A DNA stretch of 64,000 nucleotides from Brevibacillus agri (GTDB taxonomy: Bacteria; Bacillota; Bacilli; Brevibacillales; Brevibacillaceae): the NCBI RefSeq assembly GCF_004117055.1, contig NZ_CP026363.1, forward strand, positions 3,464,001 through 3,528,000, read 5' to 3'. The notes under the pieces are model-generated. The model was given only the letters and a program-made list of their open reading frames with translations. It did not search any database and was not told the DNA's origin. Position numbers and translations under genes: made by a program. Shown piece after piece: positions 18,395-27,522 of the stretch. Numbering within the stretch: position 1 is the stretch's first letter; each line of letters opens with the position of its first letter.

Positions 18395-18423
18395 ATCATA
18401 CCCATTCTTACCAGTGTGGACAA
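18395..18423 (-). promoter_or_regulatory. Sigma-A promoter of rluB
   Basis: TTGTCC, a 17-base spacer and TATGAT on the minus strand, 21 bases before the rluB start codon. Confidence 0.6.
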
Positions 18424-18431
18424 GAAAAAGG

Positions 18432-18462
18432 GAAAAACTTCCCCGGCGTTCGAGGAAGTTTT
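18432..18462 (-). terminator. Terminator of the dacB-spmAB operon
   Basis: AACTTCC and GGAAGTT arms with a following T run on the minus strand, 25 bases after the spmB stop. It isolates the sporulation operon from rluB. Confidence 0.78.
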
Positions 18463-18487
18463 CTCATCCGACATGTCTGTTTTCGAT

Positions 18488-19021
18488 TCAGGAGAACACA
18501 TACGAGACGATCAGCAAGGAAAAAATGACCCCTGCCAGGTCAGACCACAAACCTACTTTCAGCGCGTAGCTCGAATTGCGAATCCCGACAGCCCCGAAGT
18601 AGACGGTCAAGACATACAGCGTCGTGTCCGTGCTGCCTTGCATCGTGGCAGCCAACCGGCCGAAAAACGAATCCGGCCCGTACTGGGCGATCAGATCGGT
18701 CGCAATCGCAAGCGAGCCCGTCCCGGTCAGCGGACGCAGCAGGGCGAGCGGCACGAGTTCCTCGGGAAAATGCAGCATGTCGAGCACAGGCTTGATTCCC
18801 CGCAAGAGCAAGTCCAGCGCACCCGACTCGCGGAACATGCTGACTGCGACCATCATCGCGATCAAATGGGGCAAGATGCGAATGGTCGTGGTCAGCCCCC
18901 CTTTTGCCCCTTCGACGAATGTTTCGTAAACCGGGACCTCTCTCTTCCACCCGTATAAAAGGACAAACGCGATCGTAACGGGAATCGCCCATAGCGAGAG
19001 CAGGGACACCCATTGGTACAT
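18488..19021 (-). CDS. spmB: Spore maturation protein SpmB
   Basis: 177 residues, four to five membrane segments, nucleoside-recognition (Gate) type family. RPLTGTGSLAIATDL and QGSTDTTLYVLTVYFGAVGI are the conserved stretches. SpmA and SpmB are needed for full dehydration of the spore core. ATG at 19021 behind AGGGGGA; the longer frame lies in spmA. Third gene of dacB-like-spmA-spmB, the same order as in B. subtilis, where the operon is mother-cell specific. Confidence 0.93.
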   Translation of the reverse strand: MYQWVSLLSLWAIPVTIAFVLLYGWKREVPVYETFVEGAKGGLTTTIRILPHLIAMMVAVSMFRESGALDLLLRGIKPVLDMLHFPEELVPLALLRPLTGTGSLAIATDLIAQYGPDSFFGRLAATMQGSTDTTLYVLTVYFGAVGIRNSSYALKVGLWSDLAGVIFSLLIVSYVFS

Positions 19022-19032
19022 ACGGTTTCCCC

Positions 19033-19623
19033 CTAACTGTGACGTCGTAAGTGACGATAGCGATACCAGCGGTCGATGAAAAGCGCCACGATCGTTGCGG
19101 CAAAGGAAGAGACAAGCGTCGTACCGACAATCTCCACCGGATTGACCGAGCCGTACTGCATCCGGATGGCAATCATCGTGGTAGGGATGATCGTGATGCT
19201 CGCGGTGTTGATCGCAAGTAGCGTGCACATCGCCGGGGAGGCGTGCTGCTTATCCGGGTTGAGCTTTTGCAGCTCTTCCATGGCTTTCAGTCCCATCGGC
19301 GTCGCCGCGTTGCCAAGTCCGAGCAGGTTGGCGCTCATGTTCGACAAAATATAGCCCATGGCAGGGTGCCCTTTTGGCACGTCGGGAAACAGCAGTTGGA
19401 TGATCGGCGCCAAGACTTTGGACAACAGCGCGAGCAGCCCTGATTTTTCTGCGACTTTCATGATGCCCATCCAGAAGGCAAGCACGCTCAGCAGGCCAAA
19501 GCATACCGTGACGCCCGTTTTTGCTCCTTCAAAGGCAGCGGCGTTGACCGCTTCCATCCGCCCGGTGACGGCTGCCACCACGATGCTAATGACAATCAGT
19601 CCGAGCCATATGACATTAAGCAC
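19033..19623 (-). CDS. spmA: Spore maturation protein SpmA
   Basis: 196 residues, the same length as B. subtilis SpmA. It is membrane-embedded with the conserved stretches HPAMGYILSNMSANLLGLGNAATP and INTASITIIPTT. I chose GTG at 19623, which overlaps the end of the dacB-like gene by 8 bases; the upstream frame lies inside that gene. Translation is probably coupled. Confidence 0.93.
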   Translation of the reverse strand: MLNVIWLGLIVISIVVAAVTGRMEAVNAAAFEGAKTGVTVCFGLLSVLAFWMGIMKVAEKSGLLALLSKVLAPIIQLLFPDVPKGHPAMGYILSNMSANLLGLGNAATPMGLKAMEELQKLNPDKQHASPAMCTLLAINTASITIIPTTMIAIRMQYGSVNPVEIVGTTLVSSFAATIVALFIDRWYRYRHLRRHS

Positions 19624-20785
19624 TCCACAGCCCCCCTGCCACGATGTCCCAGAGTTGCTTCCAAAACGCATGCGCGCCCGTCAGCGGCTGGCTGCTCGTC
19701 GGGGCGTCCGCGCGAACGAGCAGCGGAACCTGCCCGATCATCTGGTCCTTCAAATAAAGCTGCAAAAAGCCGACAAGCTGCCCATCCATCTTCGGGGTAA
19801 TCGTCGATTGGCCCACTACCACGCGCTGCTTAATCCCCGCCTCCTCCGCAGTCTGGAGCGGATAGCGAAACGCGTTTTGTGTCACCAGATGGGTCCCTGC
19901 TTCCATCGTGAGCGGCATCTCCGGCTGGACGTCCTGCCCTTCCCCGACCAGTTGCTTCAGCGGGAACTGGGCAAATCCGTAGTCCAACAGCTTCGCCGAA
20001 TCGTTCCAGTCATCCGAAGCGTTCAACGTAATCGTCGCCAACTGTCGCCCGTCGCGCGTGGCCGATGCTGCGAGGCAACGCTTCGCCAGCTTCGTATAGC
20101 CTGTTTTGACGCCGTCCGCTCCGTTGTACAGGTGCAGCATCTTGTTTTTGTTCAAAAGCCGTCTGTCCCACTCTTCCCCTTCCCAGGAGATATCCTTGAC
20201 TTTGGTGGACACGATCTGGCGAAAGACGGGATTGCGCAACGCATAGGCGGACAGCTTCGCCATATCTTCCGGCGTGGAGTAATGCTGGTTGCTGTCATCG
20301 AGCCCGTGCGGATTGGTAAAATTCGTATGCTCCATCCCGATCAAGGCGGCTTTTTCATTCATCAGATACGTAAAGCCGGGGACAGAGCCGCCGATATGGG
20401 TGGCAATCGTGACGGCAGCGTCGTTTCCGGAGCGCAGCATCAGACCGTAGAGCAGCTCTTCCAGCGTCAGCTTCTCGGAGCGCTTCAGGTAGATGGACGA
20501 GCCTTCTACGCCTACCGCTTCCGGTGGTACGGTCACCACATCGTCCAGCTTCCCGGTCTCAATCGCGACAATCGCCGTCATCGTCTTCGTCAGGCTGGCG
20601 ATCCGCATTTTTTTCGTGCCGTTTTTCGAGTAGAGAATCCGCCCGCTGGCAACGTCAATCAGGGCCGCCCCCTCGGCAGACAGGCTCGGCGGCGCTTGGG
20701 CTTCTGCGATTGATACCGGAGCCAACAGGAGCTGTATAAAAAGAAAAACGACGAGTCCGCCGGACAGAAGTTTTCGCACGTTCAT
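19616..20785 (-). CDS. dacB: D-alanyl-D-alanine carboxypeptidase, DacB-like (spore cortex)
   Basis: 389 residues. It has a signal peptide (about 1-29, ending AEA), a serine peptidase S11 domain with catalytic SLTK, then SGN and KTG, and a C-terminal beta domain. It trims the stem pentapeptide of peptidoglycan. The operon with spmAB points to PBP5*, which lowers cortex cross-linking. ATG at 20785 was chosen because GGGGAGG lies six bases before it. Sigma-E control is expected, but I found no convincing promoter in the 96-base gap after scpB. Confidence 0.9.
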   Translation of the reverse strand: MNVRKLLSGGLVVFLFIQLLLAPVSIAEAQAPPSLSAEGAALIDVASGRILYSKNGTKKMRIASLTKTMTAIVAIETGKLDDVVTVPPEAVGVEGSSIYLKRSEKLTLEELLYGLMLRSGNDAAVTIATHIGGSVPGFTYLMNEKAALIGMEHTNFTNPHGLDDSNQHYSTPEDMAKLSAYALRNPVFRQIVSTKVKDISWEGEEWDRRLLNKNKMLHLYNGADGVKTGYTKLAKRCLAASATRDGRQLATITLNASDDWNDSAKLLDYGFAQFPLKQLVGEGQDVQPEMPLTMEAGTHLVTQNAFRYPLQTAEEAGIKQRVVVGQSTITPKMDGQLVGFLQLYLKDQMIGQVPLLVRADAPTSSQPLTGAHAFWKQLWDIVAGGLWSA

Positions 20786-20881
20786 AAACGTCCTCCCCAT
20801 CCCAAAAGTACAACGATACACAGGTTTGTACATATATATGGGGACGAGTCGGGAGGTAGTACGAAAAACTGTCCGAACTGA

Positions 20882-21466
20882 CTAATCGTTTGTCTTTTCT
20901 TCCTGCTTGCCAAATAGCGCGGATGCTTCCATGCGGATTTCCTCGATATCCAGATTGACGGGCGGCTCCGGCAGATCGGAAATTTCGCGCAGGCCAAAAT
21001 GCTCGAGAAACTCTTTGGTCGTGGCGTACAAAATCGGGCGTCCGATCCCCTCGGCTCTGCCCGCTTCGCGAATGAGCTGTTTCGACAAAAGCGTATTAAG
21101 TGCCTTTTCGCACTTCACGCCGCGGATTTCTTCGATTTCCGAACGCGTCAAAGGCTGCTTGTAGGCAATGATGGCGAGCGTCTCCAATGCGGCCTGGGAC
21201 AGCGTCGACTGTCCCGGCGAGGTTGCCAGTCGTTCGAAATACGGAACATGCTCGGGCAAGGTGGTCAATTGATACGCCTTGGCCACTTCCACGATTTGCA
21301 CGCCGCGCCCTGCCCGGCGAAAGTCCGCTTTCATGTCCTCGATCAAATCAATGACCTCTTCTTCCGACACCTCGACGATTTCACTGATCTCCTTGGCATC
21401 AATGCCTTCATCCCCCGAGATGAACAGCAAGCCTTCGATCACGCCTTTCAGCTTGTCATAGTCCAT
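20882..21466 (-). CDS. scpB: Segregation and condensation protein B
   Basis: 194 residues. Two winged-helix domains (about 1-80 and 85-165) with the conserved LSQAALETLAIIAYKQPLTRSEIE and IGRPILYATTKEFLEHFGL. It is the kleisin-binding KITE subunit of SMC condensin in chromosome segregation. ATG at 21466 behind AAGGAG; it overlaps scpA by 11 bases. Confidence 0.95.
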   Translation of the reverse strand: MDYDKLKGVIEGLLFISGDEGIDAKEISEIVEVSEEEVIDLIEDMKADFRRAGRGVQIVEVAKAYQLTTLPEHVPYFERLATSPGQSTLSQAALETLAIIAYKQPLTRSEIEEIRGVKCEKALNTLLSKQLIREAGRAEGIGRPILYATTKEFLEHFGLREISDLPEPPVNLDIEEIRMEASALFGKQEEKTND

Positions 21467-22217
21467 CGTTTTGGGCTCCTTCCGCATCACATATCATGAT
21501 GTCCTGAAACAGTTGATTTTGAATACATGTAATGTGCTTTGCCTTCATCAACTCCAGCAAAGCGAGAAATGTCGTCACGATTTCCGAACGGGTCGCCCCT
21601 TTGGAAAAAAGCTGGGAAAAGCGCACCATTCCGCCGCCGACACGCACTAGCTGGCGAATTTGCGTCATCCTGTCCTTGATCGAGATTTCGTCACGGGAAA
21701 CCTTTGTCATCGGCTCCTTGTCTTTTGCTTTTTGCACCAGCTTTTCCAGAGCGTTAATCAGATCGTACAAGGTCACGTTTTTGACCGTGTGATCTTCCTC
21801 GCGCACGTACGGCGCCAGACTTTCCGCAGGCCGGGTAAACACCTGGTTGCGGCCGATTTCCATCTCGCGCAACTGCTCGGCCAATAGCTTGTAGCGCTTG
21901 TACTCCAACAGCCGCGCCACCAGTTCCTCGCGCGGGTCCACTTCCTCGACATCCATATCGAGAAACGGCTGAAACACGTGCTCCTCTTTTCTTGGCAACA
22001 GCATCTTGCTCTTGATCGAGAGAAGCGTCGCCGCCATGACGACAAACTCGCTGGCGACGTCCAATTGCAGCTCTTGCATTTGATCGATCGTCGCAAGGTA
22101 TTGCTCGGTAATTTCCGCTATCGGGATGTCGTAGATGTCCACTTCCGCCTTGTCGATCAGGTGCAGCAAAAGGTCAAGGGGCCCTTCAAAGGAATCAAGT
22201 TTGATGCTGTATGCCAA
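21456..22217 (-). CDS. scpA: Segregation and condensation protein A (kleisin)
   Basis: 253 residues. The N-terminal motif FEGPLDLLLHLIDK and C-terminal winged helix (ATRSEIVTTFLALLELMK) are diagnostic. It bridges the two SMC heads. The start is TTG at 22217 behind GAGGGG, 20 bases after the site-2 protease gene, so the three genes probably form an operon. Confidence 0.95.
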   Translation of the reverse strand: MAYSIKLDSFEGPLDLLLHLIDKAEVDIYDIPIAEITEQYLATIDQMQELQLDVASEFVVMAATLLSIKSKMLLPRKEEHVFQPFLDMDVEEVDPREELVARLLEYKRYKLLAEQLREMEIGRNQVFTRPAESLAPYVREEDHTVKNVTLYDLINALEKLVQKAKDKEPMTKVSRDEISIKDRMTQIRQLVRVGGGMVRFSQLFSKGATRSEIVTTFLALLELMKAKHITCIQNQLFQDIMICDAEGAQNDGL

Positions 22218-22237
22218 AAGACGTCCCCTCGTTTCCT

Positions 22238-22906
22238 TTAAATGAACACGCTCACGATGCCCGCTGCAATCTGTTGCACAAAGTTCAGCATCATGCCCAT
22301 AGGAACTCCGAAGATCATGGAGCTAACCCCCGGGATAAAGATCAAGAGCAGCAAAAGCCACGGGCCGTAAATTTCAAAGTTGTAAAAAGCGCCATCCCAG
22401 CGTCTCGGCGACAGGAAACGCACGATCTTGTACCCGTCGAGCGGTGGAACCGGCAGCAAGTTGAACACAAACAGACCGATATTGATGATGATACAGAATC
22501 GGAGCGTCGTCTCCAGCGCAAACGCCGCTTTGTCGCTCATGCCGTCCATCACGCCGAAAAGGCTTACGAGTATGTAAATGACGCAGAAAAGAATCGCCAG
22601 CACCAGGTTAATCAGTGGCCCCGCCGCTGACACGTACACAATGCCCAACCGCTTGTTCCCGCGAAAATGCAGCGGGTTGATCGGCACAGGCTTGGCCCAG
22701 CCGAACGGTCCAAACAGAATGAGGATCAAACCGAACGGATCGATATGCGGGATTGGATTTATCGTTAAACGGCCCTCATTTTTGGCGGTATCGTCGCCCA
22801 ACTTCCAGGCGACAAAGGCGTGCGCCCATTCGTGCAAACTGAAAGCGATAACGAATGCAATCATGCGAAACGGTACCGTTTTCCAATCAAAGTGAAAAAG
22901 ATCCAT
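22238..22906 (-). CDS. Site-2 protease family membrane metallopeptidase
   Basis: 222 residues with about six membrane segments. The zinc motif is HEWAH (residues 25-29) in the first part and the second motif is NLLPVPPLDGYKI near 160. Without PDZ or CBS domains it is the short, SpoIVFB-like form, similar to B. subtilis YwhC/YydH-type proteins. The start is ATG at 22906 behind AAGGGGGAA; the longer frame is not supported. The substrate is unknown. Confidence 0.87.
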   Translation of the reverse strand: MDLFHFDWKTVPFRMIAFVIAFSLHEWAHAFVAWKLGDDTAKNEGRLTINPIPHIDPFGLILILFGPFGWAKPVPINPLHFRGNKRLGIVYVSAAGPLINLVLAILFCVIYILVSLFGVMDGMSDKAAFALETTLRFCIIINIGLFVFNLLPVPPLDGYKIVRFLSPRRWDGAFYNFEIYGPWLLLLLIFIPGVSSMIFGVPMGMMLNFVQQIAAGIVSVFI

Positions 22907-23084
22907 TGGTTCCCCCTTAACAGCCTCTAAGGCAAAGCCGTTCCCCCCAAGCCAGCATATCATGCTATGTCGAGGCAGCTTGTTTACGCAGCTTGTGAAA
23001 AGTCCATCGGCTATGCTCGGCAAAAAATCGTCTACCCTATAGGATACCAGCAGATGGATAGGCTTACAAGTGTATTCGCGGCGC

Positions 23085-23120
23085 AATAAAAAGCACCGGC
23101 AAGCCTGTGCCCGCCGGTGC
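23085..23120 (-). terminator. Terminator of ppiB
   Basis: GCACCGGC and GCCGGTGC arms with a run of five T on the minus strand, 13 bases after the ppiB stop. Confidence 0.88.
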
Positions 23121-23133
23121 TGCAAAACGCTGA

Positions 23134-23568
23134 TTATTCGGCTCCGACTTTTACGGTTGCCATTTTGTCGCCTTGCTTGATCGCGTCGACATGCTCCATG
23201 CCGGAAGTCACGCGGCCAAACACAGTATGTACGCCATCGAGGTGCGGGAAGGAATCGTAGCAGATGAAGAACTGGCTGCCGCCTGTGTCTTTGCCTGCAT
23301 GCGCCATGGAGAGCGCACCGCGCAGATGCTTGTGCGGGTTTCCTTTTGTTTCACATTTGATGGTGTAGCCTGGCCCGCCTGTTCCTGTTCCATACGGGCA
23401 CCCGCCTTGAGCTACGAAGCCAGGAATGACACGGTGGAACGAAAGACCGTTGTAGAAGCCTTCGTTTGCCAGTTTTTCAAAGTTCGCAACGGTTCCCGGA
23501 GCTTCCTGATCGAACAGCTCCAGCTCGATTTGACTACCATTTTCCATGGTGATGTGCGCTTTTTTCAT
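23134..23568 (-). CDS. ppiB: Peptidyl-prolyl cis-trans isomerase, cyclophilin type
   Basis: 144 residues, a single cyclophilin domain. The catalytic Arg is in [14 protein letters not shown] and other signature parts are [19 protein letters not shown] and [12 protein letters not shown]. There is no signal peptide, so it is cytoplasmic. ATG behind GGAGG. In B. subtilis ppiB sits next to lysA; here a signalling gene lies between. Confidence 0.95.
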   Translation of the reverse strand: MKKAHITMENGSQIELELFDQEAPGTVANFEKLANEGFYNGLSFHRVIPGFVAQGGCPYGTGTGGPGYTIKCETKGNPHKHLRGALSMAHAGKDTGGSQFFICYDSFPHLDGVHTVFGRVTSGMEHVDAIKQGDKMATVKVGAE

Positions 23569-23604
23569 GGATGAGCCTCCAGACCTTGTAAAGTTAACGT
23601 TCCT

Positions 23605-23634
23605 ATTTTACCACGCGCAAAGGTCCCCGTCCAA
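23605..23634 (-). promoter_or_regulatory. Possible promoter of ppiB
   Basis: TAAAAT with TTGGAC 18 bases upstream on the minus strand. The -35 is weak and overlaps the last part of the spacer after the EAL gene. Confidence 0.4.
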
Positions 23635-23635
23635 T

Positions 23636-25903
23636 TTATACCTCCACGCCCGTCTGCTGCTCGCATTCGCGGTCGTGGACAAACACCGTGCCGGGATGCG
23701 ACTTGGCCGTTTTTTTCACATCTGCCGCCCGCCGTGCCACTGCTTCCGCGCTCGTGTACAGGTCTGGGCCGAGATCCACTCCGGCCATCGACATCGACAG
23801 TTGCACCTCTTCGCCCATCCGGCACTTTTCATAAATGTCCGCGAAGTACGACGAAAACGAATCAATCAGAAAAGCAATGAGCGCATCCACCCCGTGCGCC
23901 GACGTGATGAGAATAAAATCGTCGCCGCCGATATGGCCGATAAAATCGTTTCCGCTCCCGAACCGCCGGGACGCTTCACGCAGCAAATTCGCCGTCCGGA
24001 CGATAATTTGGTCCCCGACCTCAAAGCCGTAGCGGTCATTGAACCATTTGAACCGATCGAGGTCGCAATAGATGACCATCTGCGCCTCGCGCTGCTTGAT
24101 TCGCAAGTTCAGCTCGCGCTCAATCTGCACATTTCCGGGAAGTCCCGTCAGCGGATTGGCGGAGCTGGCCATTTCCAGCTTGATCGACGCCATCTTGTCG
24201 AGCAGGTTTTGCACGGTCACGATGCCGAGGTATTCATTTTGCTCGCCGACGATGATGACGACGTCGTACAGATGGTAGGCGTCCCGCGCCATGGCCCGCT
24301 TGGCTACCTCGTCCAGCCTGTCGGTTTTGCCGGCTTTGAGCGGATTCGTGTTCATGATGTGCGAAACAGGCCGCTCGTAGTAGAGCGCAATCCCGTACTG
24401 GCCGCCGAGAATTTGATAGAGGGAAAAGCGCATGACCAGCCCGATCGGCCGCCCCTCCTCCAGCACGACGACGCTTTCGATTCGCTGGTTTTGCTCAAAA
24501 ATTTCGTGCACCCGGCGGACGCGGACGTGCTTTTCCACACAGATCGTCTTCGCCAAAATCTCCGTCATGTCCGGCGTTACAATCAGCGCCTCGCGCTCGC
24601 CGTTCCTTCGTTTTTCCTGCATGTAGCGCAAAAAGTTCATCGCCTGGCCAGACACTTGCGCCATCCCCTTGTCCGGCTTGCCCAAGAAATAGCCTTGGCC
24701 GTAGACGACGCCTACGTCCATCAGCGTTTCCAGCTCGCGCTCTGTTTCGATGCCTTCCGCAATAATTTTGCAGTTGACCTTCTCGGCAAACGACACGAAC
24801 GTCTCCAGAAGCGCCTGCTTGATCGGGTCGACATCAATGTTGCGGATGAGCGACATGTCCAGCTTGATGAAGTCGGGGTAAATCTCCGCAATGGATTCCA
24901 GGCTGGAATACCCCGCTCCGGCGTCGTCTACCGCGATCAAATAGCCTTTTTTGCGATATTCCTCGATAATTTTGCGAAAAACGGCATAGTTGGTGATCGC
25001 GTGGCGCTCGGTAATTTCGAAGACGATGTTGTGCGGGTTGAGTCCGTAGTTGGCAAGCAGGCTCTGGACTTTGCCGCGCAGCAAAAACGGATCGTCAATC
25101 GCCCGCGGGTCCAGGTTGATAAACAGCTTTTCGTTCGGATTCAGGTAGCGCAGTTGCTCCAGCGCCCGTTTGCGGCAAATGTGCTCCAGGCGAAAAACCG
25201 TATCCGTCTCTTCCGCATAGCTGAACAACGTCGCAGGCGTGGCAAACGGGCTGTTTTGCGGGCCGCGAGCCAGCGCCTCCCAGCCCAGGGCGTGACCGTC
25301 GGGCAGATGAACGATCGGCATGAAATGCATGTGTACATTTTCTTCGGCAAGCAGCTTGTGAAACTGCGTCATGTGCGTATATTTTTCCGAGGTGATCCCG
25401 TACTTCGCCATGTGGACGGCGTGTTTGACAGAGGTGTACATCTCGCGCACGATATCGTGACCTGCAATCGGGGCGTACCCGATATGGACGCGCAAGTCCT
25501 CCCGATTGACGAAGCTGACCTGGCGATTGAGCTGCCGCTCCGCCACTTCCTGAAAATGAATGGAGAGCATGCGGCAATCTTCGTCGCTCACTTGCCCGCC
25601 AAACGAAACGTAAATGGCGAAATCGTCGCCCCACAGCTTTTGAATCGCCAAAATCCTCCCCTTGATTTCAAACGCCTGGCGGGCCACCGCCGGCAGTATG
25701 CCTTCAAAAATGTGCAGCACCCGCTTGGCGCTCGTATCGCCATAGCGCTGCTGCACTTCGGTCATTTTTACGATGTCTACGTAAAACAAGACGACATTGC
25801 GGCCTTTGTTAATTTCCTGCCGAATGACGGTCTTCATCCATTGACGCTTATCTAAGGAAAAATAAGGAAAGCGCCAAAATCGTCTGATGAGAGTCGACAG
25901 CAT
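23636..25903 (-). CDS. c-di-GMP signalling protein: degenerate GGDEF - EAL - CBS pair - GGDEF(GGDDF)
   Basis: 755 residues, soluble. Residues about 30-155 look like a worn GGDEF domain with WGDDF (91-95). Residues about 175-415 form an EAL phosphodiesterase with E209-A-L, FINLD, FEITER (295-300), DDAGAGYSS (326-334), KLD (347-349), AEGIE (382-386) and GYFLGKP, so the active site seems complete. Two CBS-like repeats follow (about 430-575), then a second GGDEF domain with NPLTGLPGN and signature GGDDF. CBS pairs usually bind adenine nucleotides, so energy charge may tune the enzyme (inference). No membrane segment. It lies between ppiB and lysA. Confidence 0.88.
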   Translation of the reverse strand: MLSTLIRRFWRFPYFSLDKRQWMKTVIRQEINKGRNVVLFYVDIVKMTEVQQRYGDTSAKRVLHIFEGILPAVARQAFEIKGRILAIQKLWGDDFAIYVSFGGQVSDEDCRMLSIHFQEVAERQLNRQVSFVNREDLRVHIGYAPIAGHDIVREMYTSVKHAVHMAKYGITSEKYTHMTQFHKLLAEENVHMHFMPIVHLPDGHALGWEALARGPQNSPFATPATLFSYAEETDTVFRLEHICRKRALEQLRYLNPNEKLFINLDPRAIDDPFLLRGKVQSLLANYGLNPHNIVFEITERHAITNYAVFRKIIEEYRKKGYLIAVDDAGAGYSSLESIAEIYPDFIKLDMSLIRNIDVDPIKQALLETFVSFAEKVNCKIIAEGIETERELETLMDVGVVYGQGYFLGKPDKGMAQVSGQAMNFLRYMQEKRRNGEREALIVTPDMTEILAKTICVEKHVRVRRVHEIFEQNQRIESVVVLEEGRPIGLVMRFSLYQILGGQYGIALYYERPVSHIMNTNPLKAGKTDRLDEVAKRAMARDAYHLYDVVIIVGEQNEYLGIVTVQNLLDKMASIKLEMASSANPLTGLPGNVQIERELNLRIKQREAQMVIYCDLDRFKWFNDRYGFEVGDQIIVRTANLLREASRRFGSGNDFIGHIGGDDFILITSAHGVDALIAFLIDSFSSYFADIYEKCRMGEEVQLSMSMAGVDLGPDLYTSAEAVARRAADVKKTAKSHPGTVFVHDRECEQQTGVEV

Positions 25904-25977
25904 GCTGGATCCTCCTCGCCACCTCCATTATGGCAGGGAAGGTTTAATTTTTCGTGAATGCGGAGTGAAGGTAATAT

Positions 25978-26010
25978 AAAAACCCTTCCGCAGCATGGTC
26001 GGAAGGGTTT
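25978..26010 (-). terminator. Terminator of lysA
   Basis: AAACCCTTCCG and CGGAAGGGTTT arms with TTATATT after them on the minus strand, 15 bases after the lysA stop. Confidence 0.85.
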
Positions 26011-26025
26011 GGTCTATTGATTCGC

Positions 26026-27348
26026 TTAGCGTTGCAACTGCGCCCGTTTTGGCAAAAGGTCGTGGCCGACTACATCCGCGTACGTCTCGCGTTTGACGAC
26101 CAGCTCGGCCTCTCCGTCCTTCACGAACACAACAGCCGGACGAGCGATGCGGTTGTAGTTGTTGGACATGGAATAGCCGTAAGCCCCTGTGCTGGTCACA
26201 GCCAAAATATCGCCCGCAACCGCTGGCGGCAGCTTCACGTCCCAAATCAGCATGTCGCCAGACTCGCAGCATTTGCCTGCAATCGAAACGACTTCGCTGG
26301 CAGGCTGGTTCATCTTGTTGGCAATCGCCGCTTCATACTGCGCATTGTACAGGGCAGGACGCAAGTTGTCCGTCATGCCTCCGTCCACCGCGACGTATTT
26401 GCGGACGTTCGGAATTTCTTTTTGGGAGCCGATTCGGTACAAAGTAGTGCCCGCGTCGCCCACGATGCTGCGGCCTGGCTCGATCCACAGCTCAGGGAGC
26501 GGAATTGCGCGCGCAGTCAGCTCTTCGCGAACGACATCGGTAATCGCCTTGATGTACGTTTCGGCTGGCTGCGGCGTGTCGCCCTCCACATAGCGGATTC
26601 CGAAGCCTCCGCCCACGTTCAATACTTCTGGCAGGAAGCCGTACTGTTCTTTTGCTTCGCCCAAAAGCTCTGTCAACCGCCTTACCGCGACGAGGAAGCC
26701 GTCTGTTTCAAAAATTTGCGAGCCGATATGGCTATGAACGCCCAATAAGTGCAGATGATTGCTCTCGTGTGCATAGCGGATCGCTTCCAGCGCCTGACCG
26801 TTTTGCACGTCAAAGCCAAACTTGGAGTCGATTTGCCCCGTGGAAATGTATTCGTGCGTATGAGCTTCCACACCTGGCGTCACGCGCAGGAGAACCGCAA
26901 TCTTTTCGCCGCGCTCCTCGGCCAGATCGGCAAGCACGTGAAGCTCATAAAAATTGTCTACCACAAAACAGCCGATTTTCGCATCCAGCGCCATCTTGAT
27001 TTCGTCTATCGACTTGTTGTTGCCGTGGAAGTGAATGCGCTCTGCCGGAAAACCTGCCTGCAGCGCTGTGTACAGCTCACCCCCCGATACGACATCGAGA
27101 GAAAGCCCTTCTTCCTCTACCAGTTTGCACATCGCCATCGTGCAAAACGCTTTGCTGGCGTACGCGACCTGAAACGAGAAGCCCGTTTGCCTGAACGCCT
27201 CTACAAAGCTGCGGCACTTTGTGCGAATGTGTGCCTCGTCATATACGTACAGCGGCGTGCCGTACGTAGCTGCCAGGCTGGTCGTATCACAGCCCCCGAT
27301 TTCCAGATGTCCCTGCTCGTTCACTCGACTTGTCCCGTGTAAAAACAT
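26026..27348 (-). CDS. lysA: Diaminopimelate decarboxylase
   Basis: 440 residues, fold type III PLP enzyme. The PLP lysine is in VAYASKAFC (about residue 62), the phosphate-binding glycines in LNVGGGFGI, and the substrate-side motifs are EPGRSIV and CCESGD. It makes L-lysine from meso-diaminopimelate. ATG at 27348 behind GAGGAG; the longer frame crosses the upstream terminator. No lysine riboswitch is visible in the short leader. It follows spoVAF as in B. subtilis. Confidence 0.95.
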   Translation of the reverse strand: MFLHGTSRVNEQGHLEIGGCDTTSLAATYGTPLYVYDEAHIRTKCRSFVEAFRQTGFSFQVAYASKAFCTMAMCKLVEEEGLSLDVVSGGELYTALQAGFPAERIHFHGNNKSIDEIKMALDAKIGCFVVDNFYELHVLADLAEERGEKIAVLLRVTPGVEAHTHEYISTGQIDSKFGFDVQNGQALEAIRYAHESNHLHLLGVHSHIGSQIFETDGFLVAVRRLTELLGEAKEQYGFLPEVLNVGGGFGIRYVEGDTPQPAETYIKAITDVVREELTARAIPLPELWIEPGRSIVGDAGTTLYRIGSQKEIPNVRKYVAVDGGMTDNLRPALYNAQYEAAIANKMNQPASEVVSIAGKCCESGDMLIWDVKLPPAVAGDILAVTSTGAYGYSMSNNYNRIARPAVVFVKDGEAELVVKRETYADVVGHDLLPKRAQLQR

Positions 27349-27400
27349 AATTGGCTCCTCCCAGTCTAAACCCGCCGATTCTAACAGCCCAGATCCTATA

Positions 27401-27434
27401 GAGAAAGGCAACTGACCCCAATGCGTCAGTTGCC
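27401..27434 (-). terminator. Probable terminator between spoVAF and lysA
   Basis: GGCAACTGAC and GTCAGTTGCC form a perfect 10-base stem, followed on the minus strand by TTTCTC. The short T tract makes it a moderate terminator. Confidence 0.6.
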
Positions 27435-27522
27435 ATACATAACAAGCATCGTAAGGCTTCCCCATCAATTTACTACAAGCCTGTGCTTTTGACAATGGGT
27501 GATGACATCCGTTTTCTGAATA

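Noticed and set aside
23546-25855. 769-codon open frame on the plus strand opposite the GGDEF-EAL gene
   Set aside because: It is the mirror of a GC-rich coding strand. Its product is rich in Arg, His, Leu and Gln with no domain, and it has no ribosome site, whereas the minus strand encodes clear EAL and GGDEF motifs.
27349-27522. Lysine riboswitch upstream of lysA
   Set aside because: The space is only about 170 bases, mostly a terminator hairpin; no L-box elements are visible.
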